NCBI RefSeq assembly: GCF_040954645.1
Contig: NC_092806.1
Location: 75,952,141-76,016,140 of the forward strand
Direction of reading: 5' to 3'
From: Diabrotica undecimpunctata
Lineage: Eukaryota; Arthropoda; Insecta; Coleoptera; Chrysomelidae
DNA length: 64,000 nt
The notes under the pieces are model-generated. The model was not told the origin of the DNA and did no database searches. It saw only the letters and a program-made list of their open reading frames with translations. Position 1 is the first letter of the stretch; every line of letters starts with the position of its first letter. Both the position numbers and the translations under genes were made by a program. This document shows, in pieces, positions 13,392 through 26,415 of the stretch.

Positions 13392-13599
13392 TAAAAGAAT
13401 CTGAGTGACTGACAAACTCATAGACAGAGGAGCAGTAACTTCAATTATTTTTTTTTATATATACATTACTCTTTCCTACATTATTATTATCAAAATATTT
13501 AGGAACTCTATCAGTAGAGTTACGATATACCCTAGAGCAGATACTGGATCTGATCACAATCGTTTAGTCTCTGGTGCTAGAATCCGGCTAAAAAGAATA

Positions 13600-13990
13600 A
13601 AAAAAAAACATCAGCAAAAGAATTTTACTATTTCGAATGTCAACAAAGTTAAAGTCGCAAACAATGTCAACAATTACATGAAAGAAATGGCAACAACCGA
13701 AAATGTTGAGAGATATGGAAATTATTTCGCAAACATATGACCCAGATAATAGAAGAACATAGTGTAACTAATAGATTCAAGAAACAACAATGGACGACGG
13801 AAGAAGTACTAGACTTTATGGAACAAAAAAGACAATATCGGGACAAGGCAGACAAATACAGAAGAAAACAAAAAAAAAAACAAAAAATACGATCGGTTAA
13901 AGAAAAGTAAATGGCGGATTGATATTCATAAATGGCAGAATTAGAAAAGAAGCATGAGATGTTCAATATACGTCGCGTTGTTAATAAGTG
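13600..13990 (+). pseudogene. RTE/BovB-type non-LTR fragment (linker between EN and RT)
   Basis: Frames around 13740-13990 read QQWTTEEVLDFMEQKRQY, a basic K/R-rich helix, then ELEKKHEMFN with frameshifts between. This is the linker between endonuclease and reverse transcriptase in BovB-like RTE elements. No catalytic domain survives. 13991-14279 holds nothing recognisable. Confidence 0.6.
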
Positions 13991-14279
13991 TCAGCCTATA
14001 GTGAAACAAGATTTTTTTGCAAAAATTATTATTTATTCATCAAAATATTCTCCTTTAACCCTCATCCGGACAGTTATTTTTTCTGAAGTAGTACGACAGA
14101 GTGTGTCCGTATGGTATTTCATGTTATAGTTAATAAAATATCCACCAATTCTTTTGAATTTTTATTTTTAGCAAATAAGGTAATAATTAGTGAGTGTTCG
14201 GTCTATAAAAATGAAAAAACATTGCAAATCTTAACCTATAATTCCAAAGTATCTACAATGATATGACATTTTATTACTT

Positions 14280-15310
14280 GCTTAGGCAACTAATACACTC
14301 ACGTTTACACTGCTGTGCTCGTTGCAAAACATTCTTGCTGCAACTATTACAAGTTTTTTTTGTGTTCTTGATGGTCATAAGTAACATCTTCTTTTCTGTG
14401 TTGACTGAGGTGTGGAACTTGTGGCAGTTGCTTCTCCTGCAAAGTTCGTAATAAGGGATCTGATTGATTTAGACAGACCTACGTTCGATCTGCGGATAAT
14501 ATGGGGCTTTATAAGTTTTTCTGCTGTTTCAATTATGAATAGACTACTTTTTTCGTGTCTTTTTATGTTCCAGTTTGGAGGCAGGTTGATCCAAATAACA
14601 TAAGATGCTAGACAGCATACATCTAACATATTCACATTTGCACATATATTGATGCACCATCTGGTCGAGCGAGTCAACTCCACCTTTTAATATTGAGTAT
14701 ATACCCTGTGAATACCTGGAATTATTAACAAGGCGATACATGAATACTTGGCGCCCATAAAGAATACTTATTGGTTAGTTTTCTGTTTTAAAACATTTCT
14801 GCCCTAAAACTTCTTCCACCCCGAGTGAATCATCCTGATTAGACAAGAAGTTATCTTATAATTTTTTGTCCGATTTTTATTCTTTGATCAAGGATTCACT
14901 ATCAATTATACGATCAACCTTGTAATTAATTTATTTAAAATGTGAAAAGATTTTGTTAATTTTCCTGTCAAATTTTTCGATGAAATTGAATAGTGGATTT
15001 CTTTTTGAACATCTGAAAGGAAGAAGCAATTTCCCTTAGAGAATGCTTACCTTGGAGATCAAGTGTTCTCGACAAATTTAATTTTAATTAGCCGGAGTGG
15101 TCAGTTTGATTAAAGCTTTGAGTACTATCCTAAAACTAACGATTACATTTTTTTAGCGTAACATTTACTTATGCTTCCGTCGAATTCACTAGGTATAATT
15201 TTCCTTGCAATGTTCAAAAATTCGCTGATAGTAGTAAGAGCCATGTTTTCTTCTTGTACCATGTCACTTTGATCTTCTTCTGCATCTTCGCTGATTTGTT
15301 ATGTTATTAG
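14280..15310 (-). pseudogene. piggyBac-like transposase, heavily decayed
   Basis: The minus strand carries the piggyBac C-terminal part: GGVDSLDQMVHQY (about 14690), then Cys-rich and SYVIWINL segments, LPPNWNIKRHEKSS, KPHIIRR, and a terminal Cys-rich piece (RRCYL near 14380) that in the family forms a cross-brace zinc finger. Frames switch at least twice. Upstream (14760-15310) only fragments such as SEDAEEDQSDMVQEEN, an acidic N-terminal tail, are readable. The family moves elements into TTAA sites, but no flanking TTAA-bounded TIR pair was found. Dead copy. Confidence 0.72.
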
Positions 15311-15540
15311 ACTTGGAACCAGGATTCTAGAATTTATCGTTTGAAACGATCTTATAACCCTAACCTTGATTTTAGTAAAATATTTTCTATAAGTTTCTCT
15401 CTGATTATCGTTTAAAGCCTTTGTTTTTTCCTATAATATGTACAAACGTATTAAATATATTAAATTGCAAACCCCTACTTGTGATAAATCATTGAAAAGA
15501 CTACAAAAAATGCTATCCAGTGGTATAAATAATAATTATA

Positions 15541-16518
15541 CAGGGTGAAGCAATAATTGTAAAACTTTGGCTTAAATGGAAAATTTATAATGAGGTTTTT
15601 GTTGAAGTACAAATTTGTTAAAAATGTCAATGAAATAAATGTTTAAAGTGGATTCCGTTGTTTTGTAAACAATAATACAGCCTATTTTCAAATTCTGCAC
15701 GAACTTTGGCAAATGTTGTTCTAGTAATAGCGCGACATGCTTGCGTAATTCTTTCTCGCAATTCCCCAAGTGACGCAGGTTGAGTTTTATAAACAACTGA
15801 CTTGATGTAACCCCACAGATAATTAGTATTCAACCAGTGCCTAACTGGAGCTGCATATTGAGGAGGTGCTCCATCTTGTTGAAAGTGCAGCAAATCTTTG
15901 TCTAGAGCTAGGTTGCCTTGATCGTCCCTTTGGTTCTCTAATTCATGCACAATAAATCGTTCGATGGTATTTTCCAACATATCGAAATAAATGTCGCCAC
16001 TTAAATTACCTGATATGAACAAGGGGACAATTATGGCATCGCCTAATATTCCTGCCCAACCATTCAGTTTTTTAGGATATTGAGTGTGACCTTCTCTGAA
16101 TCAATGTGGGTTTGCATCACTCCAGTACCGACAGCTTTGTTTATTTACATTACCATTCAGCATAAAAGTACAATTATCAGTGAAATAAATATTTTTTAGC
16201 ATTCTCGGTTCAACGCGAATTCTTTCAGTCATGAGTTCACAAAACTCAATTCGTCGGTCTGGATCATAATCGCCTAGTTCTTAAAGAATTTACATATTTA
16301 AAATACAAAGACTAACCTCTTTTCTTTTAAAGAATTTGTGTTTTGTACGGGTAAAACTTATGTAATTTCAACACCTTTCTAACCGACTCATGTGAAAGTC
16401 CTGTCATTGCAGATACTTGACGTGTTGATGCAGTAAACTTTATTGCAAAATTTCCAAGGACCCCAATTTGGGATGATTCATTCAGTAATCTTGGGGCATT
16501 CATGATATCTGATAACAT
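15541..16518 (-). pseudogene. rosa-type (DD41D) mariner transposase with catalytic deletion
   Basis: Minus-strand frames show an HTH region (16327-16518; SAMTGLSHESVRKVL) and the catalytic half (15627-16022) with LHFQQDGAPPQYAAPVRHW (D2). The sequence then jumps directly to NYLWGYIKSVVYK, so the segment that should carry the third catalytic Asp (WPxRSPDLTPLDF type) has been removed. The 3' end at 15541 starts 'cagggtgaagcaataattg', a plausible TIR. No matching opposite TIR is visible near 16.5 kb. Related to the near-intact transposase at 32792-33918. Cannot be active. Confidence 0.82.
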
Positions 16519-16833
16519 GCAATTTTAGAAGTTATCAGATATCAGACGTACTTATTGCTAATTGCACTTTACAAATTCTTAGAAAGACAATCCCAACTAG
16601 GAGGTGATGCTTCGAAGAATCCAGACAAAAATATGCTAATAAGGGAATTATAAAAGTTCCCACTGTGTAATAGCAAGAATGGAATTTCAAAGATAAAAGA
16701 AACGCTAATATGTAAAGAATGGGACTGGACAGCATGGCAAGTAATTAGTACAGTCATTAGTAACCATTTTCCAAAACTTTCGTCTTAACTGATAAAATCA
16801 GATTTGTAGAACTTGAAAACACTCGATATCACG
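16519..16833. other. Non-coding spacer
   Basis: No gene is supported. The 62- and 66-codon minus-strand frames here overlap one another and lack motifs. Confidence 0.4.
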
Positions 16834-17037
16834 TGGGGCGAATTCTCGCCCCACATACATTTCCGCGAATCCGACGAGAATATTTAATTTTTTGTTGGCG
16901 GTATTTTGGGGTTTACTACTTCTTTATGCTCTCAATATATCAACTACCAATGTACTAAACCGTCAAAGGGATTGATTAAGCTTAATTACAGATATTAATA
17001 AAAACCTTAGACCTGGGGCGAGAATTCGCCCCACCTG
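16834..17037. repeat. Pair of GC palindromes 180 bp apart (MITE-like)
   Basis: GGGGCGAATTCTCGCCCC at 16836-16853 and its exact reverse complement GGGGCGAGAATTCGCCCC at 17017-17034. Each is itself an imperfect palindrome, and both stand out from AT-rich surroundings. The arrangement resembles a 0.2-kb miniature inverted-repeat element, or terminal/subterminal repeats of the decayed Tc1/mariner copy just to the right. No clean target duplication was found. Confidence 0.65.
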
Positions 17038-17153
17038 GTATTAGGAAAGTTAATAATATTTAGCGATTAATTAATTCATAAAAAACACAGAATTTCGAAC
17101 ATAATTCCTTAAAAAGTAAAATTACATATTTTTTCTTAGGTTTTCTTTCGACG

Positions 17154-18301
17154 ATGGTTAAATCAGAAGCGATCAAAAACACGGTTTTTTTGACACAAGT
17201 GCCACGATCCACTATGTACGAATTTATAAAAGACGGTCCAGTGTTGCGAAAAAAAAAAGAAAGGATTCTGGTGCCCATCGAGTATTACCGAATTTTCATT
17301 TATCAGCTATATGGGAAACAATATATCATATGTATTCAGTGAATAACTTTCCTCCAACTTTAAATAAACTTTTGAGTGAATTAAGAAACAAAGAAATAAA
17401 TAATCTCCGAGTGTAATAAAACTACTTTTTGGATGTTTTTAAAATCTAATGGTTTTATATTTAAAACAGTGAATAAACGGCAGGTAGGCAGGTTCGATTA
17501 TTTGGAGAGTCTAAGGTCTTTTAGGAGTGAAGGGAAGAACTTGTATTATTTGGATGAAACTTCGTTCGACAGCCACGATATAGTTAAAAAATGTTAGACC
17601 GATGATAGTAAAAATTGCGTCACCAATGTTCCTCCCTCTAGAGGGAAGAGAATTAGTATTTTACATTGTGGGGGAGAATCAGGATGAGTAGAAGATGCTT
17701 TATTACTCTGCTAAAAGTGTAAGTGATTGTCGCTTATATTATCATCAAGATATGGACAGTACTTTGTTTGAAAAGTGGTTTGAGCAGCAATTACTAGCTA
17801 AATAAAAAAGAAATCGTATCATTGTAGACTAAAGGATAAAATATCAAACACTAATTCAAACAAAGCTGATATTCAAGAATTTTTATCAAAACATGAAATA
17901 TATTTTATGGATTCTTACACAAAAAAACAACAACTAGAACTATTAAAATTAGTTAAATACGAAAAAAAGATGTTATCGACAGGCTAGCTGAGAATTATGG
18001 CCATAAAATATTAAGATTACCTCCTTAATATTGTGTACTGAATCCAATAGAATTGTTGTGGACTCAATTAAAAAGTAATGTGAAGAAAAATAATAATTCT
18101 CCTAAATCATTTTCGACTGTTGTAGATTTAATTAGGACCGAATGTAATAATATTACAGCTGATATTTGGGAAAAATGTGTAGAGCATGTCAAAACTAGAA
18201 GAAAAATACTTAGGTACAGTTCCAAAACATTATAAATAGAGTAGTTATAGATTTAAACGATAGCGATGATAGTGATATCGATTTAAATGTAGACGATAGT
18301 T
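17154..18301 (+). pseudogene. Second Tc1/mariner (DD82E-like) transposase, heavily decayed
   Basis: Same family as 10916-12154. Readable pieces in order: LTQVPRSTMYEFIKDGP (HTH), YLDETSFDS (D1, about 17555), RGKRISILH, DALLL, YYHQDMDSTLFEKWFEQQLL, RIIVD (D2, 17827-17829, followed by a stop), LNPIELLWTQLKSNVKK (E, 18050-18052) and an acidic tail (about 18250-18301). D2 to E is shortened to about 74 codons by deletions. Many stops and frameshifts. No TIRs paired. The region 18302-18768 shows no gene. Confidence 0.78.
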
Positions 18302-18768
18302 AAGTTTAAAATTATTTTTTATTTATATTTTTTCACTATATTAAATTTAATGTTAAGTTATCGTAGAGTTTTTATAACATCTAAAAAACCTACAAATTGT
18401 TTTATGTAAGTATGAACCCTGTTCTTTGTTTACTTATATTCAAAGAACATTTCTATTTGTAGAGAACTGATGATGCTTGTTTTATTTTTTGAATAGATTT
18501 GTCTATTCAAATTATTTTTATTTATTGACACTTAAATTAACATGATCTGTTTACTTATCTTGCTGTAGTTTAAACAAAGTAATCAGTTTTTTGCTAATGA
18601 TAATCATGATTATAACCATAGTTTCACTTAGGAGGTATTTCTGATGCTGTTTCATTTCATCTCTCAGTCAGATAGGAGTTATTTCCGATTCTGTTTATTT
18701 CTAAAAGATTATTTTAAATCATTATTCGAAGCAGTTTAGTGTTAAAGACGGTTATTTTTTATTACAGA

Positions 18769-21110
18769 TGTCTGAAAGAAACAAAACAATTTTGCATCTC
18801 TCCAAAATTGGGAAAAACCCAAGTGGGTTTTATACAATCTTCAACACATAGTCAAAACTGCAATATTATTGATTCCAGTATTGGCACTACCTCTCAGTCA
18901 ATTAAGTCAAACGTCTCTACTTCTACGTTGAACAAAATAACCATTATTGACAATTTTCAATTCAGTTCTGCCGATAGTTCAGTATTATCAGATGCACACA
19001 ACGATCAGACAAAATATTTCGAAACCATGGACACTGTCCCCATAACATCAGACCTAGTTTTAAACGAACCTATAATGAATATAGAAAATATGGACATTAT
19101 TATCTTGAATGAGAATATTTTAGATGAAGCTACATCACTGGGAAATCCAGTGTTTGAACGGAGAGAACTAGAATTTGATGACCTTACCTTCACAAATATT
19201 GAATATAAATCACCATATAAACGATTTATTGTTGCCTGTGGATAAGCAAAATATCAAACATACCAATACTGACGACTTGAAAGATCCAATACAAGAACAA
19301 CATTTGAATGATATTACTAATGAAATTGACGCTGATAATGGAAACAGGGAGGAAGAAAAAAATAGTTGCAGACTATACAACATGGTTAAAAGTGGCCAAC
19401 CAAAAGCTTAGAATGGAAGGCAAAGAATATTTGGGTTACACGAGAAGAAACAAAGTAGTGAAGCACAACATACTAAGGAAGGCTAGGCAAATTGGCTCCA
19501 CTTGTAACTCAAAGCTTTGCAAACGATCGAAAGTTCGAATGTGCGCTAATTTTTCTGAAGAAACTCGAAAAAAGTTATTCCAATACTTTTGGAACCAGAC
19601 GAGCTGGGATCAAAAAAAAGTTTTTGATGCTTCTCATGTCAGCAGAATTCAAGTGAAACGAAGGACTACAGAAGGCCAATCGAGACGTGACGGCACATTA
19701 CAATATAGCTTACCTTTGAAAGGTGAAAAGGTACCGGTCTGCAGACAAATGTTTTTAAACACTTAGCTGTTAGCGTTGAGTTCATTCACGGTACAGTCTT
19801 GGGTACAAAAAAGTGAATACAGCATGCATTCTTATAAAACTAACAAAAACTCAAAGAGGCCAACACCCAGAAAGAACGGTGCAGAAATGGTCTATTTAAA
19901 TCAATTTCCCGATGACCTTCCCAAGTTACCGTTACACTATAATAGATCTAACACAACTAAACTATTCCTGGAGCCATTAATAAGAAACAAAAGTGAACTT
20001 TACGAAATATATACAAAAAAGTGCGTTGAAGAAAACAAAACTGTTATGTTGCGGCAAGTCTTGCACAAAATTCTCAAACAAAAAAATATTTCTATCCACA
20101 AAAACAAAGACAAATGTGACACCTGTGTACAGTATGAAGTAGAAAATTTAGGGTATAATGAATGGATGCAACATGTTAAGAAGAAGGACCGTGCTCGAGA
20201 AGTTTGTTGATAAAATTCACGCCAACGAAAACGCTTGCCTTACACTTACAATAGACTTACAGGTCGTCAAACTGTCTCCAAGTATTAACGACAGCTCTAA
20301 ATGTTTTAAAACAAAATTATGTTGCTACAACTTCACTATGTATGATCTCAATAGTCATGAGGTTACATGCTATTGGTTCAATGAGAGTGAGTCAGATTTA
20401 AGTGCTTCAATTTTTACATCACTTGTTATAGATTACCTGTCAAACAATTGTATTGGAAAAATATTGCCTATTATGCTGTTTTCGGACGGGTGTGTGTACC
20501 AAAACAGGAATGTTGAAATTGCAAACGCACTTTTAAAATTTGCCGTGAATAACAATTTGGAAATAATTCAGAAGTTTTTGGAACGGGGTCACACACAAAT
20601 GGAGTGTGACTCCGTTCACAGTTTAATCAGAGAACTTGTATTCGTAGTTCTCTGGTTTAATCGAGAGAAGGCTAAAAAACAGAGACATATTTGCCAAGTG
20701 ATTATATGAAAATTACCAAAGAAGCTCATCAGAAACCATTTCCATATAAAGTGAAAGAAGTATACCACACATTTTTTAAGAATTATGCAGATAACAGATT
20801 TTTGAGGTATACTTCAATTCGAATTGGTCGAAAAAACAATGACCCCACTGTAACAGATATATAAGGGCTAGCTTAGAATTTTGAGAACTCCGGTAAGATT
20901 GAGTATAAGTTACATTTTGATGATGACTGGAAAGACTTGCCAATTAGACCAAAGAAAGTAAATTATGGCGATGGATACGAAAATTTACACATACGTAGAA
21001 TATCCATTAAATTGACAAAATGGAATCATTTACAAATCTTAAAGACTGAATTGCCTAGAGACTGTCATTCATTTTACGACAACCTACCACAGAATACTAC
21101 AAACTGATTC
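18769..21110 (+). pseudogene. Uncharacterised insect multi-copy family protein ('QNRN' family, DUF7869-like), copy 1
   Basis: Pieces over three frames follow one another in order: MSERNKTILHL after an apparent acceptor (18769), an acidic Ser/Thr-rich N-terminus, a Cys segment (CNSKLCKRSKVRMC) with FSEETRKKLFQYFW (about 19540-19590), VCRQMFLNT with an in-frame stop, LPLHYNRSNTTKLFL, KNKDKCDTC, LTIDLQ, LFSDGCVYQNRN (about 20480-20510), ERGHTQMECDSVHS, and a C-terminus ending SFYDNLPQ near 21107. I recognise the layout from repeated uncharacterised insect proteins, which I believe carry DUF7869. Acidic residues in TIDLQ, FSDG and ECDSVH suggest an RNase H-fold nuclease or transposase, but this is inference. 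Two more copies lie at 52780-54020 and 55790-58700 on the minus strand. Confidence 0.6.
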
Positions 21111-21581
21111 TCCTTTTGAGGCGCAAGCTTGTCATTGAGAAGTATTGTTATTATGTTAAGAAGTCTGTTTTAGTTTTCAACGAGTTTTGTATTTTTGATT
21201 TCTTGTTTAAATTTTTTGTGTTTTTTATTAATAAGTACGAGTAATAAAGATTTCTAGTTTCACTCCGAAATATTATATTTTAGCTTAGTTATTTAGTAGT
21301 AAAAAAATGATTGATAATTAGGTATTAATACCTACTGTTGAACTCCACCTAACTGCACTCTAGCTTCAAAATTTTCAAGAGAACATCACCTATCTCACAT
21401 TTAAAATTTATCATGCGCATTAATTGATAGCTTATACGGTAATATGATCTTTAATGGCTTATCAATACCTAATATCAAAATGTTAAACAATTTTTAGTTC
21501 TCAGCGCCTTTGTAGATAGTTTTTTATGTCCCCTGTAAAATTTTACATTTCACAGATAGGAGGTATTGTCAGGACATGGAC

Positions 21582-21582
21582 G

Positions 21583-21667
<85 letters not shown>
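21582..21667. repeat. (TA)n microsatellite
   Basis: TA dinucleotide tract forming the left flank of the solo LTR at 21668-23046. Nothing is recognised in 21111-21581. Confidence 0.96.

Positions 21668-23352
<1,685 letters not shown>

Positions 23353-23405
<53 letters not shown>
23353..23405. repeat. (TA)n microsatellite
   Basis: TA tract at the other edge of the hammerhead fragment. Confidence 0.95.
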
Positions 23406-24972
23406 CGAAAAACATGGAGACTGATGAAAACTACTATTATTAAAACAGCCCTCCTCACGGTCCATAGACTTACTACGGTTGCCTCTTCCGACTGCGGTGG
23501 GGATGCTTGAGTTACGTCACCAGAGTAGGTACACAAGAATACAAAACCCATTTATTATCACAGTTTGTTCGTGGTAATTATCTTTCAGTTTAAAATTTGC
23601 TTTATTATTTATCGCTTCTTAAATATCTCAGTTTGCTTTATATTTTTTTATTTGAAATTTTGGTGTTGTTTCTATAAAAACTTATTTTGAATTATCGAAG
23701 AAACGTTATTTATTGTAGTTGTACATGTACATGTAAAACTTTAAAATTTCATTGTGTATTAACGTAATAATAATGTTGATGAAATTTTAGAATGCCAGGC
23801 ACAGGTTGTAGTGTGAAGGAAAGATATCAAAAAAATGGAAAAAATAGTTATGTAATTCGGTAATTCATTCAATAGTTAATCCAGTATTGATGGATATTCA
23901 GTATACGCGACAAATTTTCAGTATAAAATGGAGATTGAAGTCCTAGATTTACGTAAATCCTGCATTTACATGGGATAAACGTTAACAAATGGTTCTGATT
24001 AATTTTAAGTACCAAACTGCCTACATAAACTCGGTTCGCTAATCCCAGTCCGAACTGTCTAGTGAATTTAGTAATTATTTTTTTGCGAAGTTAGTTACTT
24101 TTTGACAGACTAAAAGTGGCTGGAAATTACTATACAACCAAGCACCCGTACTCATAGCCAATATTAATAGTAAACAAACTAAATAGTAAATAAAATAGAA
24201 CTTTGCGAATTACCGACAATCAATATTTATTTATCTGCACCATATAATAAATAGTTATGTTAAATTATAACAACTAAATATATATTTTTTAAATATATAC
24301 TACCCAAAATTTGATGGGTTTAGTATACACTTCGACTATTTAGAATAATTCTTCTTTTTTTAAAGAAAGAAGTCTGTAATAGCAGGATACTTGAGCTATT
24401 AATACTGAGAAGTAGGAATTGTTGTGTTGTAGGTTTCCGACAATGAATCTGTCAAAATATGCCCGAGCTAAGCGAATGGAGTTTATCAACAGTTTTCCAT
24501 AATTAGGTATTATAATCCACTAGACATCTTTATTTCATAACTATCTTTACTTACTATTTTCCACACATCAAAGACATAAAAACGACGATTAACAATGTTA
24601 CGATTCAAATTTCTGTACTCTCGTGACATAATTTCGGGCTTAATGTTCATTGGTTAGTCGGAAGAGGCGTCCCTAGTAATTCTACGAACCGTGAGCCCTC
24701 CTTAATTACATGTCATTGATCTGAACATACCCATTGTAAATGCTGACAGCTTAAATTTACGTGGTTAACGAAAACAACAAAAAGAAAAAAGAAGAAAATG
24801 TAACAAATGACGTGACACGTGACAGACTCAACTCGAAAAACGAAAACTAACTAACTGTGCTAAAACGTTAAAATGTCATGTTGTTTATGTATTTATGAGT
24901 AATATAAAATGTTTGGTTCTAAATTTTAAAACAATATTTTGACTTCAATTTTTAAAGAGTGAATCAATCTAA
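23406..24972. other. Intergenic stretch upstream of SF3A1, including its 5' UTR
   Basis: No coding gene is supported. The last few hundred bases should contain the SF3A1 promoter and 5' UTR, but no clear TATA box or initiator can be assigned in such AT-rich DNA. The sequence before the start codon is 'caatctaaatgg'. Confidence 0.5.
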
Positions 24973-25069
24973 ATGGCTCCTTTAGAGTCAACTAATAACA
25001 ACGGCAATGAGGAACCTGGTCCAATAAATCCAATTGTGGGAATCATTTATCCACCACCAGAGGTGAGAA
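24973..25069 (+). CDS. SF3A1: SF3A1 coding exon 1
   Basis: Starts at ATG 24973 and encodes a short variable N-terminus rich in Asn and Glu, then the conserved VGIIYPPPEVR that precedes SURP1. The donor is placed at 25070 (GTATCC), although GTGAGA at 25063 looks stronger. Only 25070 gives the one-base overhang needed for exon 2 and restores the family's EVRN-IVDKTA junction. The alternative donor at 25063 would throw exon 2 out of frame. The first ATG in good context is used; no upstream in-frame start is seen. Confidence 0.9.
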
Positions 25070-25439
25070 GTATCCTTTTGCAAAAAATACCACAATTTAT
25101 GGCTGCATTTATATATTTTTACAGGTACATTTATCCCAGGTATCCTAGAGGTATTTTCTAACTAATAATACTAGGAATAGTATGTAATAAATTGTTCATA
25201 ATGTTTTGTATCTGCCAAAAAGTTTGATTAATCAGTAGGTTCTATCTGTATCAAATCCCGGTATTTTTTAGCGCTTCTTATAAAATAGAGTCAATTATAA
25301 AGTTTAAAAAATATATGCATTATATATTTTACTGAAGTCTCTGGATATGTGAAAACTGGTGGAAAGAGTGATTTTAATACAAGATTTTTAAAGAATAATC
25401 TAAAGAAGTCTCTTCTGTGGTAGATGTATTTGTATTATC

Positions 25440-26126
25440 TCTTACAGCAACAATTTTCGCATAGTTGATAATTGTTTGAGTGATTGGCAGATGTATGTTT
25501 TTTTCTCGAAGTGTTGGAAATTTTTCTCTTCTGCAGCTCTTTGTGTACTGAACATCCCTTGCAACTGGCAGGATGATTTTCTAGACAATATACACATTGA
25601 ACATCTTTTATATTCTTTTTTTTTGGACATTGAGACTATAGGTGATGCCCACACATTTTACACAGCGCAAACTCCTGTTGCAATAATTGTGTGTGTAGCC
25701 AAAATGCTGACATCTTTGACATTGGGGTAATTCCCTTTTCAGATGCGGTGGCTAAACTGTGACAATAGAGTTGAGTAATTTTGTAATATCATATGTATCT
25801 TTATTATTACTATGAATAGCCAATTCTATACTAAATAGTGGCAGATTTTTCTTTGTGCCTCTTGCCTTGATGTTGGAGATGTTCAGTGCTGTATGTCCAT
25901 GCACTAGCAATGCTTTTTAAATGTCATCTGGATTTGTTGAAGGATGTAAATTACATATAACAACTCAGAATCCACGGTTTTGTTTTAGTTGGTATGTATG
26001 GTACTTCATATTTTTTCTGCTAAAGATTTTACAATTAATGAACAGTTTTTGGATGAGTCATTAAAGTATATTTACCTGGAGTTATCTGCTGTAAAAATTC
26101 CTGTAATGGTTTGACACTCGACATTT

Positions 26127-26175
<49 letters not shown>

Positions 26176-26215
26176 CTGCTGTAAAAATTCCTGTAATGGT
26201 TTGACACTCGACATT
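25440..26215 (-). pseudogene. jockey-like non-LTR ORF1 (Gag), C-terminal part
   Basis: On the minus strand: [18 protein letters not shown], a helix around HTYQLKQNRGF, VVICNLHPSTNPDDI, then three Cys/His knuckles (CQRCQHFGYTHNYC; LRCVKC; VQCVYCLENHPASCKGC) ending near LQKRK at 25440. This is the PRE_C2HC plus zinc-knuckle region of jockey-clade ORF1, an RNA-binding protein that packages element RNA. Several stops and frameshifts. The N-terminal half appears at 41297-41765, separated by 15 kb of later insertions. Sits in SF3A1 intron 1, antisense to the gene. 25070-25439 holds nothing recognisable. Confidence 0.78.
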
Positions 26216-26216
26216 T

Positions 26217-26287
<71 letters not shown>
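26084..26287. repeat. 90-bp tandem duplication containing (TA)n
   Basis: The 45-bp block beginning 'atctgctgtaaaaattcctg' at 26084 recurs at 26174. Each copy is followed by a TA tract (26129-26171 and 26219-26287). The unit duplicates the end of the jockey ORF1 piece together with the microsatellite. Confidence 0.93.
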
Positions 26288-26290
<3 letters not shown>

Positions 26291-26372
26291 GGATCACTCA
26301 GAAGAGTGGTGGGTTTTTCGGTCAAAAGGTGGAGAAAAAAAGACAGAGTTGATGGCTACTTCATCTATTTAT

Positions 26373-26415
26373 TGAAGACGTTTCGCTTTCTTAATCAGAA
26401 AGCACCATCAGTTCA
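26373..26415 (-). ncRNA. Hammerhead ribozyme-like motif E (core mutated)
   Basis: Minus strand: stem I TGAA, core CTGATGG (A9 changed to G), stem II GCTTTCT with AGAAAGC, GAAAC, GTC, closing TTCA. It is the left-arm partner of intact motif F; the A9 change should greatly reduce cleavage. Confidence 0.78.

Noticed and set aside
18461..18511. CTGATGATGCTT near 18466 as another hammerhead
   Set aside because: No GAAA plus closing stem I follows at the right distance; only the first half of the core is matched.
19546..19580. CTGAAGA...GAAA as a hammerhead
   Set aside because: It lies inside the QNRN-family coding frame (SEETRKK) and has no stem II or stem I pairing.
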